Positions 10,492 through 20,374 are shown, numbered from the stretch's first letter. The stretch is DNA of 64,000 nucleotides from Campylobacter novaezeelandiae (GCF_004323845.1 NZ_QPGR01000006.1:56394-120393); one strand, 5' to 3'. The notes: generated by a model from the sequence alone, not told the origin. Program-made: numbers and translations.

Positions 10492-11230
10492 AATACGTTA
10501 TATTTTAATTTTAGCATTTTTAGTTTTTATCTCTTTTTATTATGGAGGAGTTATAAAAAAAAATATTCTTTGGATTAATGATGTAATAATTGGAAATTTT
10601 TACAATCTTAAAGAATACATTTATAATAATATTTCAAAACATTTTAATCAAGCAGAACAGATTTCTTACTTAAAAAAAAGAAATCAAGAGCTTGAAAATT
10701 CGAGTATATTGGCTACTACTTTTGCCAATGAGCTAAACCGTCTTTTAGAAGATAGAAATTCAACTCAATATTTTCCAAGAATTTCTTTAGTAAGAGCTAT
10801 ATCTTATGTGCAGATTAATGACTATAAAAGAGTATGGCTTGATTTGGTAAAAAATCATGAAAATAAAAATAGAGGCCTTATCTACAAGGGATTTACTGCA
10901 GGTATTTCTATAAATAAAGATGGACGCGTTATGGCTTTATTGCAAGGAGATGATCAATGCGTTTTTTCTATTTATATTGGAAAAGATAAAGCTCCTGGAT
11001 TGATTCAGGGTCGTAATGGAAAAATATATGTTAATTTTATTCCTAAATGGGCCAAAATTAAAATAGGAGATGAAATTCTCACAAGTGGTCTTGATGGGAT
11101 ATTTTTTGCAGGAATTCCAGTTGGAGTGATTACAAAAATTAATGATGAAGATATGTATCAAAGTGCAGAGATAGATCCATATGCTAAGATAAATATCCCG
11201 GCATATTTTTATATAGTAGATAATTTATGA
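10481..11230 (+). CDS. mreC: Rod-shape protein MreC
   Basis: 249 aa: one membrane helix (about 6-25), a short coiled coil (about 60-90, [14 protein letters not shown]), then the periplasmic beta-domain with [36 protein letters not shown] and AGIPVGVI, typical of MreC. It links MreB filaments to the wall synthases. Last gene of the operon. It converges on prfB and the stop codons overlap by 6 nt, with no terminator hairpin between them. Confidence 0.94.
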   Translation: MKSRIRYILILAFLVFISFYYGGVIKKNILWINDVIIGNFYNLKEYIYNNISKHFNQAEQISYLKKRNQELENSSILATTFANELNRLLEDRNSTQYFPRISLVRAISYVQINDYKRVWLDLVKNHENKNRGLIYKGFTAGISINKDGRVMALLQGDDQCVFSIYIGKDKAPGLIQGRNGKIYVNFIPKWAKIKIGDEILTSGLDGIFFAGIPVGVITKINDEDMYQSAEIDPYAKINIPAYFYIVDNL

Positions 11231-12325
11231 TTTATTTTTTAAAGCAATTAAAACACCTTCAATTATTTTTTTAATATCTCCATCTAATATATTATCAACT
11301 TGGGAAAAAGCTTCATTGGATCGGTTGTCTTTAACTTGTTGATAAGGAAAAAGTACATAAGATCTAATTTGATGTCCCCATCCTATTTCACTTTTTTCGT
11401 TTGAATTATTAGCATCTTGTTGTTTCATAAGTTCTAATTCATAGAGCCTTGATTTTAGCATTTTAAAAGCAGTAGCTTTATTTTTATGTTGGCTTCTATC
11501 GTTTTGACACTGCACTACAATTCCACTTGGCATATGAGTTATTCTAACAGCTGATTCTGTTTTATTAACATGCTGACCTCCAGCTCCACTTGCTCTATAA
11601 TAATCAATTCTTATATCTTTTTCTTCAATTTCAATCTCAATATCATCATCAAGTTCTGGACTTACCATAACGCTTGAAAAACTCGTATGACGACGTCCAG
11701 CACTATCAAAAGGAGAGGTTCTAACCAGACGATGAATTCCATTTTCAGCTTTTAAATAACCATAAGCATTTTCACCCTTAACTAGAAAACTAACATCTTT
11801 AAGTCCTGCCTCATCACCTTCTTGAAAATCCAAAGTTTCAACCTTAAAACCTTCTCTTTCACAAAATCTTAAATACATTCTATAAAGCATACTTGCCCAA
11901 TCATTACTTTCTGTTCCACCAGCCCCTGGATGAATAGAGACTATGGCGTTTTTATTGTCATTTTCTCCGCTTAAAAGCATAGAAATTTCAAGACTTGTGA
12001 TAGTATCTTCTAATTTTGAGGCATCATCAAATAAAGATTTTAAAATTTGTTCATCATTTTCGTCATTAGCTAAATCAAAAAGTTCGCTAGCATCATTAAC
12101 TGCATTGAAAGCATTTTCATAGTTTTTTAACAGATTAGAAATTTTTGTTTTTTCTTTGCCTATAACACCTGCTTGTTTAACATCGCTCCAAAAACTTGGA
12201 GAATTTTCTAATTTTTCTATTTCTTCAAGACGTTTTTTTATATCATCTGGTTTTATAATAGAGGCGATATTATTAACTTTATTTTTAAGAGTTTTAATAA
12301 GTTCATTAAATTCATAATTATCCAT
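11225..12325 (-). CDS. prfB: Peptide chain release factor 2
   Basis: 366 aa class I release factor. The SPF tripeptide ([10 protein letters not shown]) marks RF2, which reads UGA and UAA, and GAGGQHVNK holds the catalytic GGQ that hydrolyses peptidyl-tRNA. Unlike many bacterial prfB genes it is a single uninterrupted frame, with no in-frame UGA near codon 26, so the autoregulatory +1 frameshift is absent. In C. jejuni the gene (Cj1455c) sits next to rimO. Here an SGNH-type gene lies between, and mreC is on the other side. Confidence 0.97.
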   Translation of the reverse strand: MDNYEFNELIKTLKNKVNNIASIIKPDDIKKRLEEIEKLENSPSFWSDVKQAGVIGKEKTKISNLLKNYENAFNAVNDASELFDLANDENDEQILKSLFDDASKLEDTITSLEISMLLSGENDNKNAIVSIHPGAGGTESNDWASMLYRMYLRFCEREGFKVETLDFQEGDEAGLKDVSFLVKGENAYGYLKAENGIHRLVRTSPFDSAGRRHTSFSSVMVSPELDDDIEIEIEEKDIRIDYYRASGAGGQHVNKTESAVRITHMPSGIVVQCQNDRSQHKNKATAFKMLKSRLYELELMKQQDANNSNEKSEIGWGHQIRSYVLFPYQQVKDNRSNEAFSQVDNILDGDIKKIIEGVLIALKNKS

Positions 12326-12461
12326 AAAATTCTTTCTTGATATTTATAAAATTTTTATAATTTTATCAAAAAATTAAAAATTTTATTTTAAGTTTTAAAT
12401 ATTTAGTTATTAAATAATACTTGGCAATCGATTTTTTTTAGATAAATAAAATTATCTAAAA

Positions 12462-14096
12462 TTATAATTTATTCTTTTTAAATTCTCTCTTCAACCTAGG
12501 CACATCTTTGAATATAAATTTGATATACCCCCCCCCATACCAATTTTTATTAGCCTGTATTAAAGCCTCTCCTAATTTATAAGTAAAACATTCTTTTTCT
12601 TTTAAGGCTTCATTGTAATCAGGATAAGTTTCTAAACTAGGCAAGGCTAAGTTTGGATCTTGTTTTATTTTTTCTTCATAGATTTTTTGTTCAAATTTAT
12701 GTTTATCTTTTATATAAGATAATACATAAGGCATTCTTATGAAGCCAAATATACTTTTTGAATTTTCTATTAAAGCTTGTCCTAATTTATAAGATAAGTG
12801 ATTATGAATTCTTGCTTTTGCTGAATTTGGATTTATCATAGTAAGTTTAGGCATTATTGCATTTATTTTTATACCCATTTGTTTGGCTAGTTTTTTATTT
12901 TGTAATTTTTTAAAGATTAAATCTTGCTCTAGGTTTGCTAATTCTAAGTTCGTTTTTTGGTTAATTTTTAAATTTTGCTGACTTAGATCAGAAATTTGTT
13001 TTTGCAAAGGAGCTAATTTTCTTGAATCCATTATGGCGCAATACTCATCAATAATTTCTTTATAAAATTTTATAGGTGGGATTAAATGATTAAAATCATA
13101 TTCTTTTTTTATTGTTATTTTTTCATAAGCTAGAATTTCAAAATTTGTAGTTTGAGAATAAGGAATATAATCATTTTTAACAAGAAAAAAACTAATAAAA
13201 TTCATACTAGAATTTAAAAGTGGTTTAAATTTCATATTAGGTTTTATGCTTAAATCATCAAAGTGAGTAAAATTAGTAAAACCAAGATGAGAAAAGTTAA
13301 TTCCCCATTCTATCTCTTTTTTATTTATAAATTTAAATTTGCCTTTAGAATCCCAAAAATGAATTCCTATAATTTTATAATCATTATATTTTTGATCAAT
13401 TTCTAATTCATCATTGTGATCTATAAATAAACATTCTTCTTTAAAACTTGAATTTTCTTTGGTGAAGCACTCTTTAGAAAGTTTTTTACTAAAATATTTA
13501 GCTTTAATAATTTTAAAAGTAGGATTATCATAAGAAAAATTAATTTTTTTAGGTTTTAAAAACTTATGAAAATTATTTGCTATATTTTCTCCTAAAGTTC
13601 TCATAACAAAATCAAAATCATGAGCACCATCTCTTAGGGCTTGAAAAGTATAAAGTAAATTGGTTTTGATATAAAATTCTTGTAAATCTATAACATTGAA
13701 ACCATATTTATTAGCTAGTTTTTTATGAAAATTATTAATACTTTTTATACATACTTCATTCATCCAAGTTTGAGGAGTGGGAGTTATAAAAACTATAATT
13801 TTTTTATTTAAATGAAAAAGCTCTTTATAAAACCAATCAATAATTTCAAAAGAATATTTTAAACTGTTTATATTATTATACATTCCTATATCATGGACAT
13901 TGGAAGAAGTTATGATTAAATCAGAATTTTTTAAAATTTCATAATTCCTTTTTAATTCATAAAGGTTTTGTAAAGCTGAGGTTCCTCCAAGAGCAAGATT
14001 ACTTACTTTAAATCCTTTTTTTCTTAAACCTACTTGAATGCCATTAACCATTACAAAAGCACTGCCACCAAGTAAAACTATATTTTTATTTAACAT
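12462..14096 (-). CDS. SGNH-hydrolase-like protein with two-part SYKLG tail; contains G9
   Basis: About 544 aa. The N-terminal 200 residues look like an SGNH/GDSL esterase or acetyltransferase fold: LLGGSAF (block I), LALGGTSALQN, and DGAHD (DxxH block V). The middle is unrecognised, with a coiled coil around 380-430 (SDLSQQNLKINQKTNLELAN). The last 120 residues are the two-part tail (HNHLSYKLGQALIE ... CFTYKLGEALIQANKNW) found on five other proteins here. A run of nine G (C on the plus strand, 12528-12536) encodes the three Gly of NWYGGGYIK; loss or gain of one base changes only the last 20 or so residues. Start: ATG 14096 preferred over GTG 14108. It may modify capsule sugars; that is inference. 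Confidence 0.75.
   Translation of the reverse strand: MLNKNIVLLGGSAFVMVNGIQVGLRKKGFKVSNLALGGTSALQNLYELKRNYEILKNSDLIITSSNVHDIGMYNNINSLKYSFEIIDWFYKELFHLNKKIIVFITPTPQTWMNEVCIKSINNFHKKLANKYGFNVIDLQEFYIKTNLLYTFQALRDGAHDFDFVMRTLGENIANNFHKFLKPKKINFSYDNPTFKIIKAKYFSKKLSKECFTKENSSFKEECLFIDHNDELEIDQKYNDYKIIGIHFWDSKGKFKFINKKEIEWGINFSHLGFTNFTHFDDLSIKPNMKFKPLLNSSMNFISFFLVKNDYIPYSQTTNFEILAYEKITIKKEYDFNHLIPPIKFYKEIIDEYCAIMDSRKLAPLQKQISDLSQQNLKINQKTNLELANLEQDLIFKKLQNKKLAKQMGIKINAIMPKLTMINPNSAKARIHNHLSYKLGQALIENSKSIFGFIRMPYVLSYIKDKHKFEQKIYEEKIKQDPNLALPSLETYPDYNEALKEKECFTYKLGEALIQANKNWYGGGYIKFIFKDVPRLKREFKKNKL
12528..12536 (-). repeat. G9 tract in the SGNH gene tail
   Basis: Nine C on the plus strand (G on the coding strand), codons TAT-GGG-GGG-GGG-TAT. 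A candidate slipped-strand site affecting only the C-terminus. Confidence 0.85.
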
Positions 14097-14113
14097 TAAA
14101 TTTCTCACTAATC

Positions 14114-14157
14114 TTTGATATAATTTTGGCGTCGGATTATATCAAAAAAAAAAAAAA
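14114..14157. promoter_or_regulatory. Face-to-face promoters in an inverted repeat, with A14 tract
   Basis: TTTGATATAAT (14114-14124) and ATTATATCAAA (14136-14146) form a perfect 11-bp inverted repeat, giving a GATATAAT extended -10 on each strand: plus for rimO (ATG 14172), minus for the SGNH gene (ATG 14096). A run of 14 A (14144-14157) is a T tract upstream of the minus-strand -10, where Campylobacter promoters are T-rich. Confidence 0.6.
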
Positions 14158-14171
14158 TAAAAGTAGGGAAA

Positions 14172-15488
14172 ATGCCAAAACTTTATCTTTTATCTTTGGG
14201 TTGTAATAAAAATTTAGTTGATAGTGAAATTATGCTAGGTCGTTTAAGTGAGTATGAAATTTGTGATGAACCAAATAAAGCAGATGTGATTATTGTTAAT
14301 ACTTGTGGGTTTATTGAAAGTGCTAAAAAAGAAAGTATAGAAGCGATTTTAAATTTACATGAACAAAGAAAGAAAAATTCCCTTTTAGTAGTTACAGGTT
14401 GTTTGATGCAACGTTACCGCGAAGAGCTTATGAAAGAACTTCCAGAAGTTGATCTTTTTACAGGCGTAGGTGATTATGAAAGAATTGATGAGATGATACT
14501 TAAAAAAACAAATTTATTTTCAAGTTCAACTTATTTGCAAAGTGAAAATTCTAAACGCATTATCACAGGATCAAATTCCCATGCTTTCATAAAAATCGCC
14601 GAAGGATGTAATCAAAATTGTTCTTTTTGTGCTATCCCAACTTTTAAGGGCAAACTAAAATCACGTGAAATTTCAAGCATAGTAAAAGAAGTTAAAGATT
14701 TAGTAAAAAAAGGTTACAAGGATTTTTCTTTTATCGCTCAGGATACAAGCTCGTATTTATATGATAAAGGGCAAAAAGATGGACTTATTTATTTGATCGA
14801 AGAGATAGAAAAGATAGAAGGCATAAAAGCAGCTAGAATTTTATATCTTTATCCTACAAGTGTGAGTAAAACTTTAATACAACGCATTATTGACTCTAAG
14901 ATTTTTGTGAATTATTTTGATATGCCTTTGCAACATATTAGTGATAATATGCTTAAAGTTATGAGAAGAGGAATGAATTCTGAAAAACTTAAAGAAATAT
15001 TAACTTTAATGAGAAATGCTAAAGATAGCTTTTTAAGAACAGGTTTTATTGTAGGACATCCTGGCGAAAGTGATGAAGATTTTAATGAGCTTTGTGAATT
15101 TGTAAAAGATTTTGATTTTGATAGAATAAGTGTTTTTGCTTATTCTAAAGAAGAGGATACTGCTGCTTTTAATATGGAGCAAATTCCTTTTAAAACTATA
15201 AATTCAAGACTTAAAAAAATAGAAAAAATTGTAGATAAAGTGATAAATGAGAGTTTTAAAAAAGAAGTAGGTAAGAGACGCTTAGTGGTTTGCACAGGAG
15301 AAAGTAGCGAGGGTGAATTTTTTATTGCTGGAAAAGATTTAAGATGGGATAGGGAAATTGATGGAGAAATCCTTATCAATGAAAGCGAATGTGGAAATTT
15401 AGAAATGGGACAAATTTATGAGTGTGAAATTTTACAAAGCGTTGATAAAAAACTTATTGCAAAAGCTTTGAAAAAATATGCAGATTAA
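14172..15488 (+). CDS. rimO: Ribosomal protein S12 methylthiotransferase RimO
   Basis: 438 aa. UPF0004 domain at the start ([33 protein letters not shown] with three cluster Cys), radical SAM core with CNQNCSFC (Cys 146, 150, 153), and a C-terminal TRAM domain. It adds a methylthio group to an Asp of ribosomal protein S12. NLVDSE and S12-type features separate it from MiaB. It overlaps tilS by 11 nt, as in C. jejuni (Cj1454c-Cj1453c). Confidence 0.95.
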   Translation: MPKLYLLSLGCNKNLVDSEIMLGRLSEYEICDEPNKADVIIVNTCGFIESAKKESIEAILNLHEQRKKNSLLVVTGCLMQRYREELMKELPEVDLFTGVGDYERIDEMILKKTNLFSSSTYLQSENSKRIITGSNSHAFIKIAEGCNQNCSFCAIPTFKGKLKSREISSIVKEVKDLVKKGYKDFSFIAQDTSSYLYDKGQKDGLIYLIEEIEKIEGIKAARILYLYPTSVSKTLIQRIIDSKIFVNYFDMPLQHISDNMLKVMRRGMNSEKLKEILTLMRNAKDSFLRTGFIVGHPGESDEDFNELCEFVKDFDFDRISVFAYSKEEDTAAFNMEQIPFKTINSRLKKIEKIVDKVINESFKKEVGKRRLVVCTGESSEGEFFIAGKDLRWDREIDGEILINESECGNLEMGQIYECEILQSVDKKLIAKALKKYAD

Positions 15489-16449
15489 AGAGGAAATTTT
15501 AGAATTTTTAAGAAAAGGTAAAAATTTATTAGCTTTTTCTTATGGAAGTGATTCTACCGCACTTTTTTATTTTTTGATGCAAGAAAAAATTGAATTTGAT
15601 CTTGCTATGATCAATTATAAAACAAGAAAAAATAGCGATTTAGAAGAAGATGAAGCTAAAAAACTTGCTTTTAAATTTAATAAACAAATTTTTACTATTT
15701 CAGCTCCTTTTTTTAAAAATAATTTCGAGCAAAATGCAAGAGCTTTTCGTTATGATTTTTTTGAAAAGATTTGTTTTAAATATCATTATAATAATCTCAT
15801 TTTAGCTCATCATTTAAACGATCAACTAGAATGGTTTTTAATGCAGCTTTCGCGTGGAGCAGGGGTGATAGAGCTTTTAGGAATGAGTGAATTTGAAAAA
15901 TGTAAAAATTATAATCTCTTACGCCCTTTACTCTTTACTTCTAAAAATAAAATTTTAAGCTTTCTAAATAAAGAAAATATCAAATACTTTAATGATGAAA
16001 GCAATGAAAATGAAAAATATTTTAGGAATTATATTAGAAAGCATTTTTCAAATGATTTTGTAAAGGAATTTGAAGAAGGTTTAAAAAAAAGTTTTAAATA
16101 TATTCAAAAAGATAAAGAAAAACTTTTTGATATAGAAAAAATAAAAGAATTTAAAGATCTTTTAATTTGCCCAAGAGATGAAGGCTATATTGCAAAGGCT
16201 GTAAAAATTCAAGGAATTGTTTTAAGTGCAGCCCAAAGAAAAGAGGCTTTAAAGGGTGATTGTATTTTAGGTGGAAAAATAGGTGTGGTTTATAAAGATA
16301 AAAGTGCTATTGTATTTAAGCACGAAATTTGTGAAAAATTACCTAAAAAATTTAAAGAAGAATGTAGAATTTTTAAAATTCCAAGGCTTTTAAGAGCTTA
16401 TTTATATAATCATCATATAAGCCCTTCAGATTTTATTTTGCAATTTTAA
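15478..16449 (+). CDS. tilS: tRNA(Ile)-lysidine synthase TilS
   Basis: 323 aa. The N-terminal PP-loop ATPase reads [13 protein letters not shown] (a variant of SGGxDS), followed by [19 protein letters not shown]. TilS changes C34 of the AUA-reading tRNA(Ile) to lysidine, so it is essential. It is shorter than the E. coli enzyme, lacking most of the C-terminal domain, which is usual in this phylum. Its 3' end overlaps the convergent EI24 gene by 24 nt. Confidence 0.93.
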   Translation: MQIKEEILEFLRKGKNLLAFSYGSDSTALFYFLMQEKIEFDLAMINYKTRKNSDLEEDEAKKLAFKFNKQIFTISAPFFKNNFEQNARAFRYDFFEKICFKYHYNNLILAHHLNDQLEWFLMQLSRGAGVIELLGMSEFEKCKNYNLLRPLLFTSKNKILSFLNKENIKYFNDESNENEKYFRNYIRKHFSNDFVKEFEEGLKKSFKYIQKDKEKLFDIEKIKEFKDLLICPRDEGYIAKAVKIQGIVLSAAQRKEALKGDCILGGKIGVVYKDKSAIVFKHEICEKLPKKFKEECRIFKIPRLLRAYLYNHHISPSDFILQF

Positions 16450-17139
16450 AATTCTTTGATAACTTAGATGAGTAAGAAAAATTATAAAAAAAACTTGTAA
16501 AAATATACCCAAAAGCGGTAAAGTTGAAAGCAAATAAAAACAAAGTGTGCTGAATTTAAACTCTAAAGGAGAGAATTTATTTTGAAAAAAATTAAAATTT
16601 TCCCTGTCTAAAACAGAGCTTGTAACATCTAATATTAAAAGTTTATGAAATAGATAATAAAATACAAGATAATAAATAAAAAGATTTATAAAAGGTAAAA
16701 ATAAAAAAAGAGTACATAGCACAAAAAATGCTATAAATTTTAGAAATATTTTTAAAAATTCAAAAATGATTTTTATAAAAGAAATTTCATTTTTTATTTC
16801 ATAATGATAATATTTTGAGTTGATTTCTTTAACAATAAAAGGTGTTAAAAAAGATGTGATAAAAAGTGCTAAAAAAACAGAAGCAAAAATAATAACAAGA
16901 CTAGAAAATAAAATACTTATAATCGCTATAATAACCTGCATAAAATGAAAAGCATAAAGCCATGCCCAAAAAGAATTTTCATCTATACTAAATAAGGTAT
17001 TAAAATAATTAAATAAGAATGAAAATCCAAAAATAACTAAAATACTTACAAATAAAAAACTAAAAAGAAGTGGAATAAAAGCATATTTTAAAAATTTAAT
17101 ACTTAAAAAATCTTTTAAGGCAAGTTTAAAAATGAGCAT
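16426..17139 (-). CDS. EI24-domain integral membrane protein
   Basis: 237 aa with about five hydrophobic stretches (near 20-45, 60-95, 120-150, 205-230) and very few charges inside them. It fits the EI24/CysZ-like family and the position of Cj1452. CysZ-type proteins take up sulfate, but the family is broad and I do not assign a substrate. It shares one base with dut (its ATG begins at the last base of the dut stop), so the two are co-transcribed. Confidence 0.75.
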   Translation of the reverse strand: MLIFKLALKDFLSIKFLKYAFIPLLFSFLFVSILVIFGFSFLFNYFNTLFSIDENSFWAWLYAFHFMQVIIAIISILFSSLVIIFASVFLALFITSFLTPFIVKEINSKYYHYEIKNEISFIKIIFEFLKIFLKFIAFFVLCTLFLFLPFINLFIYYLVFYYLFHKLLILDVTSSVLDRENFNFFQNKFSPLEFKFSTLCFYLLSTLPLLGIFLQVFFIIFLTHLSYQRILKLQNKI

Positions 17140-17825
17140 TATTTGACTTTTTTATAGTATTCTTCAAGACTTTGATAGATTTCTTTATAATCAAATTTAT
17201 TCTCTAAAATTTCATTTAAAATTTCGTTATCTTCTTTACCATTCCAATTTTTTTTATAACTTCCTTCTTTATAACCATGTTCTTGTCTAAAGATATTTAA
17301 AATGTTTTTACCTATATAAGTTTTATAAAGACTTTCTAAATTTAAACCACACTTAATAGCTAAAGCAAAATAATTTGATAAAAGAGTATATAAGCGTAGA
17401 TTAAAACCACTACACTCATGAATTAGTAATTCAATGTCATTTAAAATATTATAAGTATCGCTCTCATTAGGCTTCATTTTTTCTTTAGAAAAGTCTTGAA
17501 AAATACTTATAGAGCTAATTTCCATAGCAATATTGTTATAATTTTTGTCGTTTTTATACTTTTCAAGTAAAAGACTAAGAATAAAATGCCAAATATCTAC
17601 TAGTTCAATATGGACATTATTCCAGTCAGTTGATGAGGCGATATTTTTCCAATGCTTCCAAGCAAAGGAGTCTATAAGCTCTGCACATTCCATATAAATA
17701 CAACGTCTCCAACTTATAAGCTTGCCTTCTTTAGTATAACCATTTTCCCATCCAATACCATTTGTTTCATCATTTAGTTTTTGTTGAAGTTCTAACATAT
17801 TTTTTAGTATTTCTATTGTCTGCAT
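17139..17825 (-). CDS. dut: Dimeric dUTPase
   Basis: 228 aa all-alpha dUTPase of the MazG-like superfamily, unlike the trimeric E. coli enzyme. Metal-binding motifs: YMECAELIDSFAWKHWK (ExxE/D) and ELVDIWHFIL (ExxD). It hydrolyses dUTP (and dUDP) to dUMP and keeps uracil out of DNA. C. jejuni Cj1451 is the characterised relative. AAGAAAG precedes the start. The promoter region is shared with the divergent glycosyltransferase gene. Confidence 0.92.
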   Translation of the reverse strand: MQTIEILKNMLELQQKLNDETNGIGWENGYTKEGKLISWRRCIYMECAELIDSFAWKHWKNIASSTDWNNVHIELVDIWHFILSLLLEKYKNDKNYNNIAMEISSISIFQDFSKEKMKPNESDTYNILNDIELLIHECSGFNLRLYTLLSNYFALAIKCGLNLESLYKTYIGKNILNIFRQEHGYKEGSYKKNWNGKEDNEILNEILENKFDYKEIYQSLEEYYKKVK

Positions 17826-17847
17826 AATTTTCTTTCTTAAATTTTTA

Positions 17848-17857
17848 TATAATTATA
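17848..17857. promoter_or_regulatory. Overlapping divergent -10 boxes between dut and the fucosyltransferase-like gene
   Basis: TATAAT at 17848-17853 reads toward 17893; its partner on the other strand (17852-17857) reads toward dut. The intergenic gap is only 67 nt, so the two promoters share it and may compete. Confidence 0.45.
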
Positions 17858-17892
17858 CTAAAAAATATATTTTAAATTTTTGAAAGTAAATA

Positions 17893-19290
17893 ATGCAAAA
17901 AGAGTTAATTTTAGCCTCAAGAGATGATGGGTTAGGAGAAAGATTAAGAGCTATTTTGAATGCACTTTATATTGCTAAGCGTTTGAATTTTGATTTTGGT
18001 TTTATATGGCACCCTTTAAATGCTAGTGAAACTGAAGTAGCTAAAAATAAATTAGCTCCTGTTGTTGTTCCTTGTGTAGACGAAATTTTTTCTAAAGAAT
18101 TTATACAAAAGTATTCTTATAATGGTATTTTTGAAAATCGTATGGATGAATTTGGCAAATTTAAGAGAAAAAGCATAAATTCTTTAAAAGATACAAAAGT
18201 TTTAAATTTCCCAATTCACGCTACACAAAAGCGTCTTGATACAATTTTTAATGATTTAGATACTAAAGAATATAAATTAAATTTGATTAAAATCTGGCAA
18301 GAGCTTGATTTTGCTCCTAAAATAAAAGAAATTTTAAAAGAAGCTGAAGAAAAAATTATTAATTTAAAGAAAAATATTGATAATAAGCAGCTTTGTTCTT
18401 TGCATATAAGAGTAGGAGATGCTATTTTTTTAAATAAATTTCAAAAACAAATTATAAGACCTAATATTTTTGCAAGAGCTCTTAATTTTACACTTGCTAT
18501 AGAAATTATTAATAAAGAATTAAAAAATAATAATGCTATTATAGTTTTTAGTGATGATTTATCTTTGCTTGAATGTTTTAAAAATGAACTTCCAAATTTA
18601 TTAAATCTTAATGAAATACAAAAAAAGAAATTATTTTTTTCTATAGATTTATGTGATAAAAAAGATTATGTTTATAAGGCTTTATATGAAAATGCTTTAA
18701 TGTCTTGGTCTGATAAAATTTATTATACCAAAACATCAGGTTATGCAAATTTAGCTGTTTTAACTGGTAAATATAAAGAAGATATTGGAATTTATGAGTA
18801 TTTTAGTGATGAAGAGCAATATAAAATTATTCAAAAATATTTAGATCGAATCAATGTTCATTCTTTTCATAAATCTTTTATTTGTTTTCATGGCTTTAGA
18901 CTTGCTAAAATTTTAAAAAAATCTTTAGAAGAGATAAAATTTTGGCTTAAAAAAGCCCATTTTTATAATCCAAATAACGATGCCTTTCATCTTTTATGGA
19001 TAGAAATTCTATTTAAAGAAAAGCAAATTAAAGAAGTAAATGAGTGTATTGAAAATTTACTTATGCAAAGAAAAAATGCCTTTTTAGAGACCTTATTTTG
19101 TGGCAATACAAGATATTATTGTGATTTTATATTTGATTATTTTTTTAAGTATGCTAAAAAAGGTTTTGAAAATATTGATTACATTGCAAGCTCAATTGCT
19201 TTGAATTTAGGATGCAATGAACTTTTTGAATTTTATTTTAAAGAAATTAAAGATAAATTTCAAACTCCTTTTAATTTTGAAAAAAAATAG
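17893..19290 (+). CDS. Fucosyltransferase-like capsule glycosyltransferase, cut by an A8 frameshift
   Basis: 465 aa. The start motif RDDGLGERLRAILNALYIA and SLHIRVGDA (about 169-177) recall the GLGNRLR and HxRxGD motifs of the GT11/GT23-type GDP-fucose transferases; FSDDLSLLECF follows. Donor and acceptor are unknown. It is a paralogue of the protein at 41621 (RDEGFGERMRAFLNALYIS, AVHVRAGDG). That one continues into the SYKLG tail, while this one stops right after a run of eight A. One more A would join it to the frame at 19305, giving a 586-aa protein like the 576-aa paralogue. Broken, phase-variable, or rescued by slippage; I cannot tell which. Confidence 0.75.
   Translation: MQKELILASRDDGLGERLRAILNALYIAKRLNFDFGFIWHPLNASETEVAKNKLAPVVVPCVDEIFSKEFIQKYSYNGIFENRMDEFGKFKRKSINSLKDTKVLNFPIHATQKRLDTIFNDLDTKEYKLNLIKIWQELDFAPKIKEILKEAEEKIINLKKNIDNKQLCSLHIRVGDAIFLNKFQKQIIRPNIFARALNFTLAIEIINKELKNNNAIIVFSDDLSLLECFKNELPNLLNLNEIQKKKLFFSIDLCDKKDYVYKALYENALMSWSDKIYYTKTSGYANLAVLTGKYKEDIGIYEYFSDEEQYKIIQKYLDRINVHSFHKSFICFHGFRLAKILKKSLEEIKFWLKKAHFYNPNNDAFHLLWIEILFKEKQIKEVNECIENLLMQRKNAFLETLFCGNTRYYCDFIFDYFFKYAKKGFENIDYIASSIALNLGCNELFEFYFKEIKDKFQTPFNFEKK
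19280..19287 (+). repeat. A8 slippage tract at the frame junction
   Basis: GAAAAAAAATAG: in the present length the reading frame meets TAG; with A9 it reads EKKIGAEFLMKNHLNYKLG, matching the join seen in the paralogue at 41621. Confidence 0.7.
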
Positions 19291-19304
19291 GTGCTGAGTT
19301 TTTG

Positions 19305-19652
19305 ATGAAAAATCATTTAAACTATAAATTAGGTGAGGCTATGGTAAAAAATTCTTTTACTTTGAAAACTTTACTTAAAAATCCTTTGGATTTATTGATA
19401 ATATATTTACAGTTTAAAAAAGATAAATTTAAGCATATTAGATCTTTATCTTCTTATAAAGATCATGAAAAGGCTTTAAAATTTGTAAAAGATCATCTTT
19501 ATTATAAAATAGGTTATGCTTTAATCAAGGCTCAAAAAACTTGGCATAAGGGTGGATATTTTATTTTTATAAAAGAGCTTAAAAAAATTGCGAAAGAATA
19601 TAAATATAAAAAAGAGGAACGAAAGAATTTAAAGAAAATTTATAATATTTAA
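19305..19652 (+). CDS. Detached two-part SYKLG tail
   Basis: 115 aa consisting only of the tail module: NHLNYKLGEAMVKNS, a hydrophobic/basic stretch, then HLYYKIGYALIKAQKTWHKGGY and a Lys-rich end. Its ATG has no good ribosome site, and the same frame extends upstream to base 19281 with residues (IGAEF) that match the linker of the 41621 protein. So it is best read as the C-terminal part of the preceding gene in another frame. It might be translated alone by reinitiation, since the upstream stop is only 14 nt away. Confidence 0.6.
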   Translation: MKNHLNYKLGEAMVKNSFTLKTLLKNPLDLLIIYLQFKKDKFKHIRSLSSYKDHEKALKFVKDHLYYKIGYALIKAQKTWHKGGYFIFIKELKKIAKEYKYKKEERKNLKKIYNI

Positions 19653-19727
19653 GTTATCGTTAATTAAATTTAGAAATTTTTACAAATTTAGATATAGGAT
19701 TAAAAAATATTTAATATTTTAAACTAT

Positions 19728-19755
19728 AATACTCTTGCCTTAAGGCAAGAGTATT
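19728..19755 (-). terminator. Strong palindrome between convergent genes
   Basis: AATACTCTTGCCTT and AAGGCAAGAGTATT form a perfect 28-nt palindrome that overlaps the stop of the minus-strand gene at 19754. No T run follows directly on either strand, so it may act as a bidirectional terminator or 3' stabilising hairpin. Confidence 0.55.
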
Positions 19756-20314
19756 AAGCATAAAGATTAAGATTATTTTCTGTGTTATTTTTATTTTCTT
19801 TGGCTATTTCTTGTTGTTTTTCAAGTTGTTTTTTCATTTGTTCTAAAACTTCATCTAAAAGCTTTTTACTATCTTCAAGCATTGAAGTATTTGTTTCTGT
19901 GCTTGGAGTTTGATTTTTATTAAGTAAATTTTGCAATTTGTTGGTAAAATTGTTCATAATAGCATTTTGATGATTCTCATCATTTGGAGTTGGTAAGACA
20001 TTTGCTATTTGCATTGCACTAGTAATAAGTTCTTTTGGGTTTAACTCTCCTACTTTACTTTTGCTTAAGAAATCTTGTATCATTGGTTCAACTTCTTTCA
20101 TAGCATCTTTGATTTCATTTAAATCATTTTGAGTAAGTTTTGAACCTTCAAAGCTAAAACTAAAACCATATTGACGTTTTAAATTTAAATTTTTACCTTC
20201 TTCGTTATTATAGTTTATACTTTGGTTATCATACATAGAAAAAGTAAGATGCTTACCGCTTTTTGTCGTATAATCCATAGAAAAATTTTGACTTTTACTT
20301 GCACTAAGTTCCAT
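19754..20314 (-). CDS. Conserved hypothetical protein (Cj1450-like)
   Basis: 186 aa, hydrophilic, no signal or membrane segment. The beta-rich N-terminal half (SMDYTTKSGKHLTFSMYDNQ, YGFSFSFEG) is followed by a helical, Gln/Lys/Glu-rich C-terminal coiled coil (about 140-180). The position between dut and the 20386 gene matches C. jejuni Cj1450, which databases call an ATP/GTP-binding protein; I see no Walker motif to support that name. GGAG precedes the start. The upstream minus strand has CCGATCT, a weak likeness to a sigma-28 -10 box, which is only a hint of flagellar co-regulation. Confidence 0.75.
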   Translation of the reverse strand: MELSASKSQNFSMDYTTKSGKHLTFSMYDNQSINYNNEEGKNLNLKRQYGFSFSFEGSKLTQNDLNEIKDAMKEVEPMIQDFLSKSKVGELNPKELITSAMQIANVLPTPNDENHQNAIMNNFTNKLQNLLNKNQTPSTETNTSMLEDSKKLLDEVLEQMKKQLEKQQEIAKENKNNTENNLNLYA

Positions 20315-20374
20315 TTTGAACTCCTTTTATAGTGGACTTTAATTTTAGATCGGATTTTTTTAAATTTATTTTAG

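Noticed and set aside
12436-12461. Intrinsic terminator after the SGNH gene
   Set aside because: TTTTAGATAA / TTATCTAAAA forms a hairpin, but on the minus strand it is followed by A residues, not T.
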